Source of the DNA: Globodera rostochiensis
Lineage: Eukaryota; Nematoda; Chromadorea; Rhabditida; Heteroderidae
DNA: 64,000 bases
Assembly: GCA_018350325.1 (NCBI GenBank)
Contig: JAEVLN010000056.1
Coordinates: 1-64,000, forward strand
Direction: 5' to 3'
Shown here: positions 10,101 to 21,700 of the stretch, one piece after another
Position numbering within the stretch: position 1 is the first letter of the stretch
Layout: each line of letters opens with the position of its first letter
Notes under the pieces: model-generated
What the model was told of the DNA's origin: nothing
Seen by the model: the letters and a program-made list of their open reading frames with translations, nothing else
The model's database searches: none
Program-made: the position numbers and the translations under genes

Positions 10101-13100
10101 GCGGCGCGCCTATGTGCGCGGCGCATTTTTTTGCGCGGCGCGCCTATGTGCGCGGCGCATTTTTTGCGCGGCGCGCCTATGTGCGCGGCGCATTTTTTTG
10201 CGCGGCGCGCCTATGTGCGCGGCGCACTTTTTTTGCGCGGCGCGCCTATGTGCGCGGCGCATTTTTTTGCGCGGCGCGCCTATGTGCGCGGCGCATTTTT
10301 TTGCGCGGCGCGCCTATGTGCGCGGCGCATTTTTTTGCGCGGCGCGCCTATGTGCGCGGCGCATTTTTTTGCGCGGCGCACTTTTTTGCGCGACGCAGTT
10401 TTTTGCGCGGCGCGCCTATGTGCGCGGCGCATTTTTTTGCGCGGCGCGCTTATGTGCGCGGCGCATTTTTTGCGCGGCACACTTTTTTGCGCGGCGCGCT
10501 CTATGTGCGCGGCGATTTTTTTTTGCACGGCGCGCCTATGTGCGCGGCGCATTTTTTTGCGCGGCGCGCCTATGTGCGCGGCGCATTTTTTTGCGCGGCG
10601 CGCCTATGTGCGCGGCGCATTTTTTTGCGCGGCGCGCCTATGTGCGCGGCGCACTTTTTTGCGCGGCGCATTTTTTTGCGCGGCGCACTTTTTTGCGCGG
10701 CGCGCCTATGTGCGCGGCGCATTTTTTTGCGCGGCGCGCCTATGTGCGCGGCGCATTTTTTTGCCGCGGCGCGCCTATGTGCGCGGCGCATTTTTTTGCG
10801 CGGCGCGCCTATGTGCGCGGCGCATTTTTTTGCGCGGCGCGCCTATGTGCGCGGCGCATTTTTTTGCGCGGCGCGCCTATGTGCGCGGCGCATTTTTTTG
10901 CGCGGCGCGCCTATGTGCGCGGCGCACTTTTTTTGCGCGGCGCGCCTATGTGCGCGGCGCAATTTTTTTGCGCGGCGCACTTTGTTGCGCGCGCGCCTAT
11001 TGTGCGCGGCGCATTTTTTTTCGCGGCGCGCCTATGTGCGCGGCGCATTTTTTTTCGCGGCGCGCCTAGGGCGCGGCGCACTTTTTTTTCGCGGCGCGCC
11101 TATGTGCGCGGCGCATTTTTTTGCGCGGCGCGCCTAGGTGCGCGGCGCACTTTTTTTTCGCGGCGCGCCTATGTGCGCGGCGCATTTTTTTTTCGCGGCG
11201 CACTTTTTTTTCGCGACGCATTTTTTGCGCGGCGCGCCTATGTGCGCGGCGCATTTTTTTGCGCGGCGCGCTTATGTGCGCGGCGCATTTTTTGCGCGGC
11301 ACACTTTTTTGCGCGGCGCGCTATATGTGCGCGGCGATTTTTTTTGCACGGCGCGCCTATGTGCGCGACGCATTTTTTTGCACGGCGCGCCTATGTGCGC
11401 GGCGCATTTTTTTGCGCGGCGCGCCTATGTGCGCGGCGCATTTTTTTGCGCGGCGCGCCTAGGTGCGCGGCGTATTTTTTTGCGCGGCGCGCCTATGTGC
11501 GCGGCGCATTTTTTTGCGCGGCGCGCCTAGGTGCGCGGCGCACTTTTTTGCGCGGCGCGCCTATGTGCGCGGCGCATTTTTTTGCGCGGCGCACTTTTTT
11601 GCGCGACGCAGTTTTTTGCGCGGCGCGCCTATGTGCGCGGCGCATTTTTTTGCGCGGCGCGCTTATGTGCGCGGCGCATTTTTTGCGCGGCACACTTTTT
11701 TGCGCGGCGCGCTATATGTGCGCGGCGATTTTTTTTGCACGGCGCGCCTATGTGCGCGGCGCATTTTTTTGCACGGCGCGCCTATGTGCGCGGCGCATTT
11801 TTTTGCGCGGCGCGCCTATGTGCGCGGCGCATTTTTTTGCGCGGCGCGCCTAGGTGCGCGGCGCACTTTTTTGCGCGGCGCGCTTATGTGCGCGGCGCAT
11901 TTTTTTGCGCGGCGCACTTTTTTGCGCGGCGCGCCTATGTGCGCGGCGCATTTTTTTGCGCGGCGCGCCTATGTGCGCGGCGCATTTTTTTGCACGGCGC
12001 GCCTATGTGCGCGGCGCATTTTTTTGCGCGGCGCGCCTATGTGCGCGGCGCATTTTTTTGCGCGGCGCGCCTAGGTGCGCGGCGCATTTTTTTGCGCGGC
12101 GCGCCTATGTGCGCGGCGCATTTTTTTGCACGGCGCGCCTATGTGCGCGGCGCATTTTTTTGCGCGGCGCGCCTAGGTGCGCGGCGCACTTTTTTGCGCG
12201 GCGCGCCTATGTGCGCGGCGCATTTTTTTGCGCGGCGCACTTTTTTGCGCGGCGCGCCTATGTGCGCGGCGCATTTTTTTGCGCGGCGCGCCTATGTGCG
12301 CGGCGCATTTTTTTGCGCGGCGCGCCTAGGTGCGCGGCGCGCTATATGTGCGCGGCGATTTTTTTTGCACGGCGCGCCTATGTGCGCGGCGCATTTTTTT
12401 GCACGGCGCGCCTATGTGCGCGGCGCATTTTTTTGCGCGGCGCGCCTATGTGCGCGGCGCATTTTTTTGCGCGGCGCGCCTAGGTGCGCGGCGCATTTTT
12501 TTGCGCGGCGCACTTTTTTGCGCGGCGCATTTTTTTGCGCGGCGCGCCTATGTGCGCGGCGCATTTTTTTGCGCGGCGCGCTTATGTGCGCGGCGCATTT
12601 TTTTTCGCGGCACACTTTTTTTTCGCGGCGCGCTATATGTGCGCGGCGATTTTTTTTTTCACGGCGCGCCTATGTGCGCGGCGCATTTTTTTTCACGGCG
12701 CGCCTATGTGCGCGGCGCATTTTTTTTTCGCGGCGCGCCTATGTGCGCGGCGCATTTTTTTGCGCGGCGCGCCTAGGTGCGCGGGTATTTTTTTTCGCGG
12801 CGCGCCTATGTGCGCGGCGCATTTTTTTTCGCGGCGCGCCTAGGTGCGCGGCGCACTTTTTTTTCGCGGCGCGCCTATGTGCGCGGCGCATTTTTTTGCG
12901 CGGGGGCCCCTTTTTTTCGCGACGCAGTTTTTTTGCGCGGCGCGCCTATGTGCGCGGCGCATTTTTTTGCGCGGCGCGCTTATGTGCGCGGCGCATTTTT
13001 TGCGCGGCACACTTTTTTGCGCGGCGCGCTATATGTGCGCGGCGATTTTTTTTGCACGGCGCGCCTATGTGCGCGGCGCATTTTTTTGCACGGCGCGCCT

Positions 13101-16100
13101 ATGTGCGCGGCGCATTTTTTTGCGCGGCGCGCCTATGTGCGCGGCGCATTTTTTTGCGCGGCGCGCCTATGTGCGCGGCGCATTTTTTTGCACGGCGCGC
13201 CTATGTGCGCGGCGCATTTTTTTGCGCGGCGCACTTTTTTGCGCGGCGCGCCTATGTGCGCGGCGCATTTTTTTGCGCGGCGCGCCTATGTGCGCGGCGC
13301 ATTTTTTTGCACGGCGCGCCTATGTGCGCGGCGCATTTTTTTGCACGGCGCGCCTATGTGCGCGGCGCATTTTTTTGCGCGGTGCATTTTTTTGCGCGGC
13401 GCGCCTATGTGCGCGGCGCATTTTTTTGCGCGGCGCGCCTATGTGCGCGGCGCATTTTTTTGCACGGCGCGCCTATGTGCGCGGCGCATTTTTTTGCGCG
13501 GCGCACTTTTTTGCGCGGCGCGCCTATGTGCGCGGCGCATTTTTTTGCGCGGCGCGCCTATGTGCGCGGCGCATTTTTTTGCGCGGTGCATTTTTTTGCG
13601 CGGCGCGCCTATGTGCGCGGCGCATTTTTTTGCGCGGCGCGCCTATGGCGCGGCGCATTTTTTTGCGCGGCGCACTTTTTTGCGCGGCGCGCCTGTGTGC
13701 GCGGCGCATTTTTTTGCGCGGCGCACTTTTTTGCGCGGCGCGCCTATGTGCGCGGCGCATTTTTTTGCGCGGCGCACTTTTTTGCGCGGCGCGCCTATGT
13801 GCGCGGCGCATTTTTTTGCGCGGCGCGCCTATGTGCGCGGCGCATTTTTTTGCACGGCGCGCCTATGTGCGCGGCGCATTTTTTTGCGCGGTGCATTTTT
13901 TTGCGCGGCGCGCCTATGTGCGCGGCGCATTTTTTTGCGCGGCGCGCCTATGTGCGCGGCGCATTTTTTTGCACGGCGCGCCTATGTGCGCGGCGCATTT
14001 TTTGCGCGGCACACTTTTTTGCGCGGCGCGCTATATGTGCGCGGCGATTTTTTTTGCACGGCGCGCCTATGGCGCGGCGCATTTTTTTGCGCGGCGCACT
14101 TTTTTGCGCGGCGCGCCTATGTGCGCGGCGCATTTTTTTGCGCGGCGCACTTTTTGCGCGGCGCGCCTATGTGCGCGGCGCATTTTTTTGCGCGGCGCAC
14201 TTTTTTGCGCGGCGCGCCTATGTGCGCGGCGCATTTTTTTGCGCGGCGCGCCTATGTGCGCGGCGCATTTTTTTGCGCGGCGCGCCTATGTGCGCGGCGC
14301 ATTTTTTTGCGCGGCGCATTTTTTGCGCGGCGCGCCTATGTGCGCGGCGCATTTTTTGCGCGGCGCGCCTATGTGCGCGGCGCATTTTTTTGCACGGCGC
14401 GCCTATGTGCGCGGCGCATTTTTTTGCGCGGCGCGCCTATGTGCGCGGCGCATTTTTTTGCGCGGCGCATTTTTTTGCGCGGCGCGCCTATGTGCGCGGC
14501 GCATTTTTTTGCGCGGCGCGCCTATGTGCGCGGCGCATTTTTTTGCACGGCGCGCCTATGTGCGCGGCGCATTTTTTTGCGCGGCGCACTTTTTTGCGCG
14601 GCGCGCCTATGTGCGCGGCGCATTTTTTTGCGCGGCGCGCCTATGTGCGCGGCGCATTTTTTTGCGCGGCGCACTTTTTTGCGCGGCGCGCTTATGTGCG
14701 CGGCGCATTTTTTGCGCGGCACACTTTTTTGCGCGGCGCGCTATATGTGCGCGGCGATTTTTTTTTGCACGGCGCTCCTATGGCGCGGCGCATTTTTTTG
14801 CGCGGCGCACTTTTTTGCGCGGCGCGCCTATGTGCGCGGCGCATTTTTTTGCACGGCGCGCCTATGTGCGCGGCGCATTTTTTTGCGCGGCGCGCCTATG
14901 TGCGCGGCGCATTTTTTTGCGCGGCGCATTTTTTTGCGCGGCGCGCCTATGTGCGCGGCAGCATTTTTTTGCGCGGCGCGCCTATGTGCGCGGCGCATTT
15001 TTTTTTGCACGGCGCGCCTATGTGCGCGGCGCATTTTTTTGCGCGGCGCGCCTATGTGCGCGGCGCATTTTTTTTGCACGGCGCGCCTATGTGCGCGGCG
15101 CATTTTTTTGCACGGCGCGCCTATGTGCGCGGCGCATTTTTTTGCGCGGCGCGCCTATGTGCGCGGCGCATTTTTTTGCGCGGCGCGCCTATGTGCGCGG
15201 CGCTTTTTTTTGCGCGGCGCGCCTATGTGCGCGGCGCATTTTTTTGCACGGCGCGCCTATGTGCGCGGCGCATTTTTTTGCGCGGTGCATTTTTTTGCGC
15301 GGCGCGCCTATGTGCGCGGCGCATTTTTTTGCGCGGCGCGCCTATGTGCGCGGCGCATTTTTTTGCACGGCGCGCCTATGTGCGCGGCGCATTTTTTTGC
15401 GCGGCGCGCCTATGTGCGCGGCGCATTTTTTTGCGCGGTGCATTTTTTTGCGCGGCGCGCCTATGTGCGCGGCGCATTTTTTTGCGCGGCGCGCCTATGT
15501 GCGCGGCGCTTTTTTTTGCACGGCGCGCCTATGTGCGCGGCGCATTTTTTTGCGCGGCGCACTTTTTTGCGCGGCGCGCCTATGTGCGCGGCGCATTTTT
15601 TTGCGCGGCGCGCCTATGTGCGCGGCGCATTTTTTTGCGCGGTGCATTTTTTTGCGCGGCGCGCCTATGTGCGCGGCGCATTTTTTTGCGCGGCGCGCCT
15701 ATGTGCGCGGCGCATTTTTTTGCACGGCGCGCCTATGTGCGCGGCGCATTTTTTTGCGCGGCGCACTTTTTTGCGCGGCGCGCCTATGTGCGCAGCGCAT
15801 TTTTTTGCGCGGCGCGCCTATGTGCGCGGCGCATTTTTTTGCACGGCGCGCCTATGTGCGCGGCGCATTTTTTTGCGCGGTGCATTTTTTTGCGCGGCGC
15901 GCCTATGTGCGCGGCGCATTTTTTTGCGCGGCGCGCCTATGTGCGCGGCGCTTTTTTTTGCACGGCGCGCCTATGTGCGCGGCGCATTTTTTTGCGCGGC
16001 GCACTTTTTTGCGCGGCGCGCCTATGTGCGCGGCGCATTTTTTTGCGCGGCGCGCCTATGTGCGCGGCGCATTTTTTTGCGCGGCGCACTTTTTTGCGCG

Positions 16101-18442
16101 GCGCGCCTATGTGCGCGGCGCATTTTTTTGCGCGGCGCGCCTATGTGCGCGGCGCATTTTTTTGCACGGCGCGCCTATGTGCGCGGCGCATTTTTTTGCG
16201 CGGCGCGCCTATGTGCGCGGCGCATTTTTTTGCGCGGCGCACTTTTTGCGCGGCGCGCCTATGTGCGCGGCGCATTTTTTTGCGCGGCGCGCCTATGTGC
16301 GCGGCGCATTTTTTTGCACGGCGCGCCTATGTGCGCGGCGCATTTTTTTGCGCGGCGCGCCTATGTGCGCGGCGCATTTTTTTGCGCGGCGCGCCTAGGT
16401 GCGCGGCGCACTTTTTTGCGCGGCGCGCCTATGTGCGCGGCGCATTTTTTTGCGCGGCGCACTTTTTTGCGCGGCGCGCCTATGTGCGCGGCGCATTTTT
16501 TTGCGCGGCGCGCCTATGTGCGCGGCGCATTTTTTTGCACGGCGCGCCTATGTGCGCGGCGCATTTTTTTGCGCGGTGCATTTTTTTGCGCGGCGCGCCT
16601 ATGTGCGCGGCGCATTTTTTTGCGCGGCGCGCCTATGTGCGCGGCGCATTTTTTTGCACGGCGCGCCTATGTGCGCGGCGCATTTTTTGCGCGGCACACT
16701 TTTTTGCGCGGCGCGCTATATGTGCGCGGCGATTTTTTTTTGCACGGCGCGCCTATGGCGCGGCGCATTTTTTTGCGCGGCGCACTTTTTTGCGCGGCGC
16801 GCCTGTGTGCGCGGCGCATTTTTTTGCGCGGCGCACTTTTTTGCGCGGCGCGCCTATGTGCGCGGCGCATTTTTTTGCGCGGCGCACTTTTTTGCGCGGC
16901 GCGCCTATGTGCGCGGCGCATTTTTTTGCGCGGCGCGCCTATGTGCGCGGCGCATTTTTTTGCACGGCGCGCCTATGTGCGCGGCGCAATTTTTTTGCAG
17001 GCGCGCTAGTGCGCCGAGCGAATTTTTTGCGCGGTGCATTTTTTGCGCGGCGCGCCTCTGTGCGCGGCGCATTTTTTTGCGCGGCGCGCCTATGTGCGCG
17101 GCGCATTTTTTTGCACGGCGCGCCTATGTGCGCGGCGCATTTTTTTGCGCGGCGCGCCTATGTGCGCGGCGCATTTTTTTGCGCGGTGCATTTTTTTGCG
17201 CGGCGCGCCTATGTGCGCGGCGCATTTTTTTGCACGGCGCGCCTATGTGCGCGGCGCATTTTTTGCGCGGCACACTTTTTTGCGCGGCGCGCTATATGTG
17301 CGCGGCGATTTTTTTTTGCACGGCGCGCCTATGGCGCGGCGCATTTTTTTGCGCGGCGCACTTTTTTGCGCGGCGCGCCTGTGTGCGCGGCGCATTTTTT
17401 TGCGCGGCGCGCCTATGTGCGCGGCGCATTTTTTTGCGCGGCGGGCCTATGTGCGCGGCGCATTTTTTTGCACGGCGCGCCTATGTGCGCGGCGCATTTT
17501 TTTGCGCGGCGCACTTTTTTGCGCGGCGCGCCTATGTGCGCGGCGCATTTTTTTGCGCGGCGCGCCTATGTGCGCGGCGCATTTTTTTGCACGGCGCGCC
17601 TATGTGCGCGGCGCATTTTTTTGCGCGGTGCATTTTTTTGCGCGGCGCGCCTATGTGCGCGGCGCATTTTTTTGCGCGGCGCGCCTATGTGCGCGGCGCT
17701 TTTTTTTGCACGGCGCGCCTATGTGCGCGGCGCATTTTTTTGCGCGGCGCACTTTTTTGCGCGGCGCGCCTATGTGCGCGGCGCATTTTTTTGCGCGGCG
17801 CGCCTATGTGCGCGGCGCATTTTTTTGCGCGGTGCATTTTTTTGCGCGGCGCGCCTATGTGCGCGGCGCATTTTTTTGCACGGCGCGCCTATGTGCGCGG
17901 CGCATTTTTTTGCACGGCGCGCCTATGTGCGCGGCGCATTTTTTTGCGCGGCGCGCCTATGTGCGCGGCGCATTTTTTTGCGCGGTGCACTTTTTTGCGC
18001 GGCGCGCCTATGTGCGCGGCGCATTTTTTTGCGCGGCGCGCCTATGTGCGCGGCGCATTTTTTTGCACGGCGCGCCTATGTGCGCGGCGCATTTTTTTGC
18101 GCGGCGCGCCTATGTGCGCGGCGCATTTTTTTGCGCGGCGCGCCTAGGTGCGCGGCGCACTTTTTTGCGCGACGCAGTTTTTTGCGCGGCGCGCCTATGT
18201 GCGCGGCGCATTTTTTTGCGCGGCGCGCTTATGTGCGCGGCGCATTTTTTGCGCGACGCAGTTTTTTGCGCGGCGCGCCTATGTGCGCGGCGCATTTTTT
18301 TGCGCGGCACGCCTATGTGCGCGGCGCATTTTTTTGCGCGGCGCGCTTATGTGCGCGGCGCATTTTTTGCGCGACGCAGTTTTTTGCGCGGCGCGCCTAT
18401 GTGCGCGGCGCATTTTTTTGCGCGGCGCGCCTATGTGCGCGG
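7111..18442 (+). repeat. GC-rich 17/34-bp satellite, block S2 (11.3 kb)
   Basis: The largest block. Dimers of A and B monomers predominate, with extra single B monomers (GCGCGGCGCACTTTTTT) inserted. Sub-families occupy zones. A ~230-bp higher-order segment (GACGCAGTTTTTT, then CTTATGTGCG, then GCACACTTTTTT, then GCTATATGTGCG and GCGATTTTTTTT) recurs near 8730, 9150, 10390, 11530 and 12925. A T8-then-C variant lacking one G clusters at 10985-11215 and 12600-12925. A GGTGCATTTTTTT variant clusters at 13380-17990. Each 34-bp dimer holds seven CpG and one GGCGCGCC octamer. All three plus-strand frames are nearly stop-free. Confidence 0.97.
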
Positions 18443-18741
18443 TTAATTGTTTCCAAAAAAATAAACTTTAGAATACATTTTATAAAAATATATAGATGGG
18501 ATTTAATTGTTCCAAAAAATGGCCAAACGTGCGCATTATATGCTCCAAAATATGCCAATATGCTCGACATATGTTCAAACCCCCCAAAATAAGCTGCTTT
18601 TCCAAAAACCCCCGAAATATGCTAAAATATGTAATTTCAAGCTCAAACTATTGGGTTGTATTAATTAGAACATATAAGCATAAAATATATAACTCCCAAT
18701 ATTTAATTATATTTTTTTCTTATTAGTTATGCAAAACGTAC
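18443..18741. other. Unique spacer between satellite and the last M13 exon
   Basis: AT-rich, with several near-repeats of a GCATATTTTGG-like motif between 18530 and 18630 (minus orientation). It begins right after a broken satellite monomer and ends at the donor GTACGT of M13 exon 8, so in gene terms it is the start of that gene's next intron. No M13 coding sequence was found in it on either strand. Confidence 0.6.
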
Positions 18742-21700
18742 GTTTTGCCTGTGCATGCCGTTTTGTTTCTGCAGTTGCCCAGCTTGTTGAGTTCAACATC
18801 TCTGCAAAAGCTTCAAAAATGAACGTTGTAAGTTGCTTGACATCGTTGATGATGTCCTCACGATTTTCAATTATTTTGACGTAAGAATAACCTGTAATTA
18901 ATAATTAATCAATTTGTGTACTCAAAGCCTGACTCTTCGGGAATAACGACTCGGTTTTAGAGACCGCTCGAGACGAGATCTCGAAAAATCTCGACGAGCT
19001 TCTCGAGATCTTTTTAACAAAAATCTCGAATGATCCGACTCAAGCGTTTTCGAGATCCGAGATTCCCGAGAAATCTCGTCTCGAATAAAATGTTGGCATT
19101 TTTAGTCTCGGGCCTATATGCTAAAGTTCAGATTCGGATTCAAATTTCCCCCGTTTACTTGAGACATGATTTTTTTGTTTTTTAAAAATCTTTATGACCT
19201 ATTGCGAATGGCATCACTTCAATCATTTGGGTAAGACAATTGCCTAGTGATGCACGAGAGTCTCGGCCTCGGGTCTCGTTGTCCATCTTCGATGTCACAG
19301 AAGTGAAGAAATGGTTGTTCATCAAAAGTTAAATTAAATTAAAATTAAAAAAATTCTACTTTGCTTACAAACGAAATTTTGGTGCCAATCAAATTGAACA
19401 CCGTTTGGTTTGTTGCCCATTGTTGTTGTTGTTGATGTTGTCCTTCAAAAATGGTGTTCAAAAAGCCAACATAATTCAAATCAGGCACAATCAACGAAAA
19501 GCTGTTGTTGGACTTCCTTTCCGATTCCAGCAAAAGCTCCAAAATGCCAAACCCATCAAAAAAAGCTGTCCAGTTGATGGAAGGAAATGCATTTGACAGG
19601 GAATTCAATGTGAACTTAATGGGGAACAAATTTTGAATTACAAAATTAAATGAAAACCCAGCAGAATATCAGAATCGAATCACCGTATTGTTGATGTTGA
19701 TGTTGATGTTACGCTCCACATCAGGCAATATTTGTTGTGCCAGACGGCGTTGAAATTCAAATACATCATCAATGGACCGCTTCAAATATTGTTTGTCCAA
19801 ATATGCACCAGAAAATCCCTTAAAATTAGAGTTGGCCGGGACCGCGATTTTTGGGGAAAACCGGGACCGGGATTTCAGAAAATTTAAAACCGGGAATTTA
19901 ATAGGGGATAAAAACCGGGAATTCCCGGTTTTTTTTCCCGGTCCCGGTGAGACCCGGGACTGAGGTACTCGTTTGTACTTTTTTCAGCACCTTAGTCCCG
20001 GAACCGGGAAAAATGGCCAACTCTACTTAAAATGCCAAAATCAATGAACGAGGGTGGGGCGAATTGCGTCAAAAAAATCTGAATTCAAAATTTTGCAAAA
20101 GTTTTTTCACATACCGTATAACCTAAAATAGTACTTCCTCCTAAATTAGAACTCCCCCCTGAAATAGAACCCCACCCCCTCACCCCAAAATTGGCTAAAA
20201 CCTTAATGATTTTTAAAATTTTTGAAAATAACTCAAGCTTAAATTCTTTTAATTTCCTCCATTTGTAATTTTTTGCTTTTCAATGATTTTGAGGCCAAAA
20301 TTGATTTTTGCAAAAATTTTGAATTTTCAAAAAATTGTTTGTATTCCGGTCCGGGGTTCGAAATCCGAGTAAAATTAAGGTCAGAATCGTATTTTTGAAA
20401 TCAAAATAAATTTCTGTAAATAATAAAACTTTTTTCGGAAGCCGGAACTCGGAATTCCGACCATCCCTGCCGGGTACGCCCTGTTTATCACCTGTAGCAT
20501 TCGGACTTTACTCTCCTCCACCATGTGCTGAAGTTCATGCTTTAGCAGCAACTGTCGCGACACAAGTAATTTTGGTGGCTTAACACAAAACACATTGCGA
20601 ACATTCGGGTCATCAACAGTAAATGCGTCAATAATAAAAAAGGGATCAATCTAAGATAAAATTTTTAAAATAAAAGCTTGTCTTTTAAATAAATTTTGTT
20701 TTATTTTACTAACTTTTGAAACAATTCAAAAAATCGCATCACACACCGTTTCCGATAAAAGTTTGCCGATCATTCGCCAAAAAGTTTGTGACGATTTTAC
20801 CGTTGACTGCTGCCAACCTTGGCCAACCAAGGCGGGCATGCCGCCAAATTGATCAAAAAATTTGGTAGAAATTTTGGCCCAAATTTTAGTTGCGTTGGAA
20901 GAATTTTCTTGCATACATATATGCCAAGCCTAAAAAAATTGACAGGGTTAATTCAAAATTATTACAAAAAATTGCATTTTATAATAATAATAATTTTAAT
21001 TTAAAACTATATAATTTTTTTATTAACAAAAATGCACCCTTTTCAACATATTTTCTGTCATCGATTTAGCCGGGTTTTCATCAGCCAGTTCGTTAAAGAG
21101 TTTGAACATGGGATGAACGCCGTCCCACCACTTAATGTTCCGGCTGCATGCAAATGCATAAAAATCTTGGCAGGGATCTTGTCGGGACTCCATTGAGGGC
21201 AAAGATGTTTTGGCCACTTCCTAAAATTTGAAAACCCTTTTATTATAATTGAGAGTGTCAATTTGAAAACCCTTTTATTATAATTGAGAGTGTCAATTTA
21301 AAACCCCTTTTATTATAATTGAGAGTGTCAATTTGAAAACCCTTTTATTATAATTGAGAGTGTCAATTTAAAACCCCTTTTATTATAATTGAGAGTGTCA
21401 ATTTAAAACCCCTTTTATTATAATTGAGAGTGTCAATTTAAAACCCCTTTTATTATAATTGAGAGTGTCAATAAAACCCCTTTTATTATAATTGAGAGTG
21501 TCAATTTAAAACCCCATTTATTATAATTGAGAGTGTCAATTTAAAACCCCTTTTATTATAATTGAGAGTGTCAATTTAAAACCCCTTTTATTATAATTGA
21601 GAGTGTCAATTTAAAACCCCTTTTATTATAATTGAGAGTGTCAATTTAAAACCCCTTTTATTATAATTGAGAGTGTCAATTTAAAACCCCTTTTATTATA

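Noticed and set aside
7111..18442. Phased T-tracts as an intrinsic DNA-bend signal
   Set aside because: A spacing of 34 bp (or 17) is not a multiple of the ~10.5-bp helical repeat, so bends would not add up.
2439..18592. Very long plus-strand ORFs (up to 2353 codons) and many shorter minus-strand ORFs inside the satellite
   Set aside because: They are produced by the 17/34-bp period and near absence of stop triplets on the plus strand. All frames give the same peptide cycle, there is no start or splice context, and composition is uniform.
18950..19280. Complete transposon from the TCTCGAG repeats
   Set aside because: A hAT-like end is visible at 19236 but no opposite terminus or target duplication could be found.
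20380..20476. hAT element ending CAGGGATGGTCGG (minus strand) in an M13 intron
   Set aside because: Only one end is recognisable; no second end or 8-bp duplication was found.
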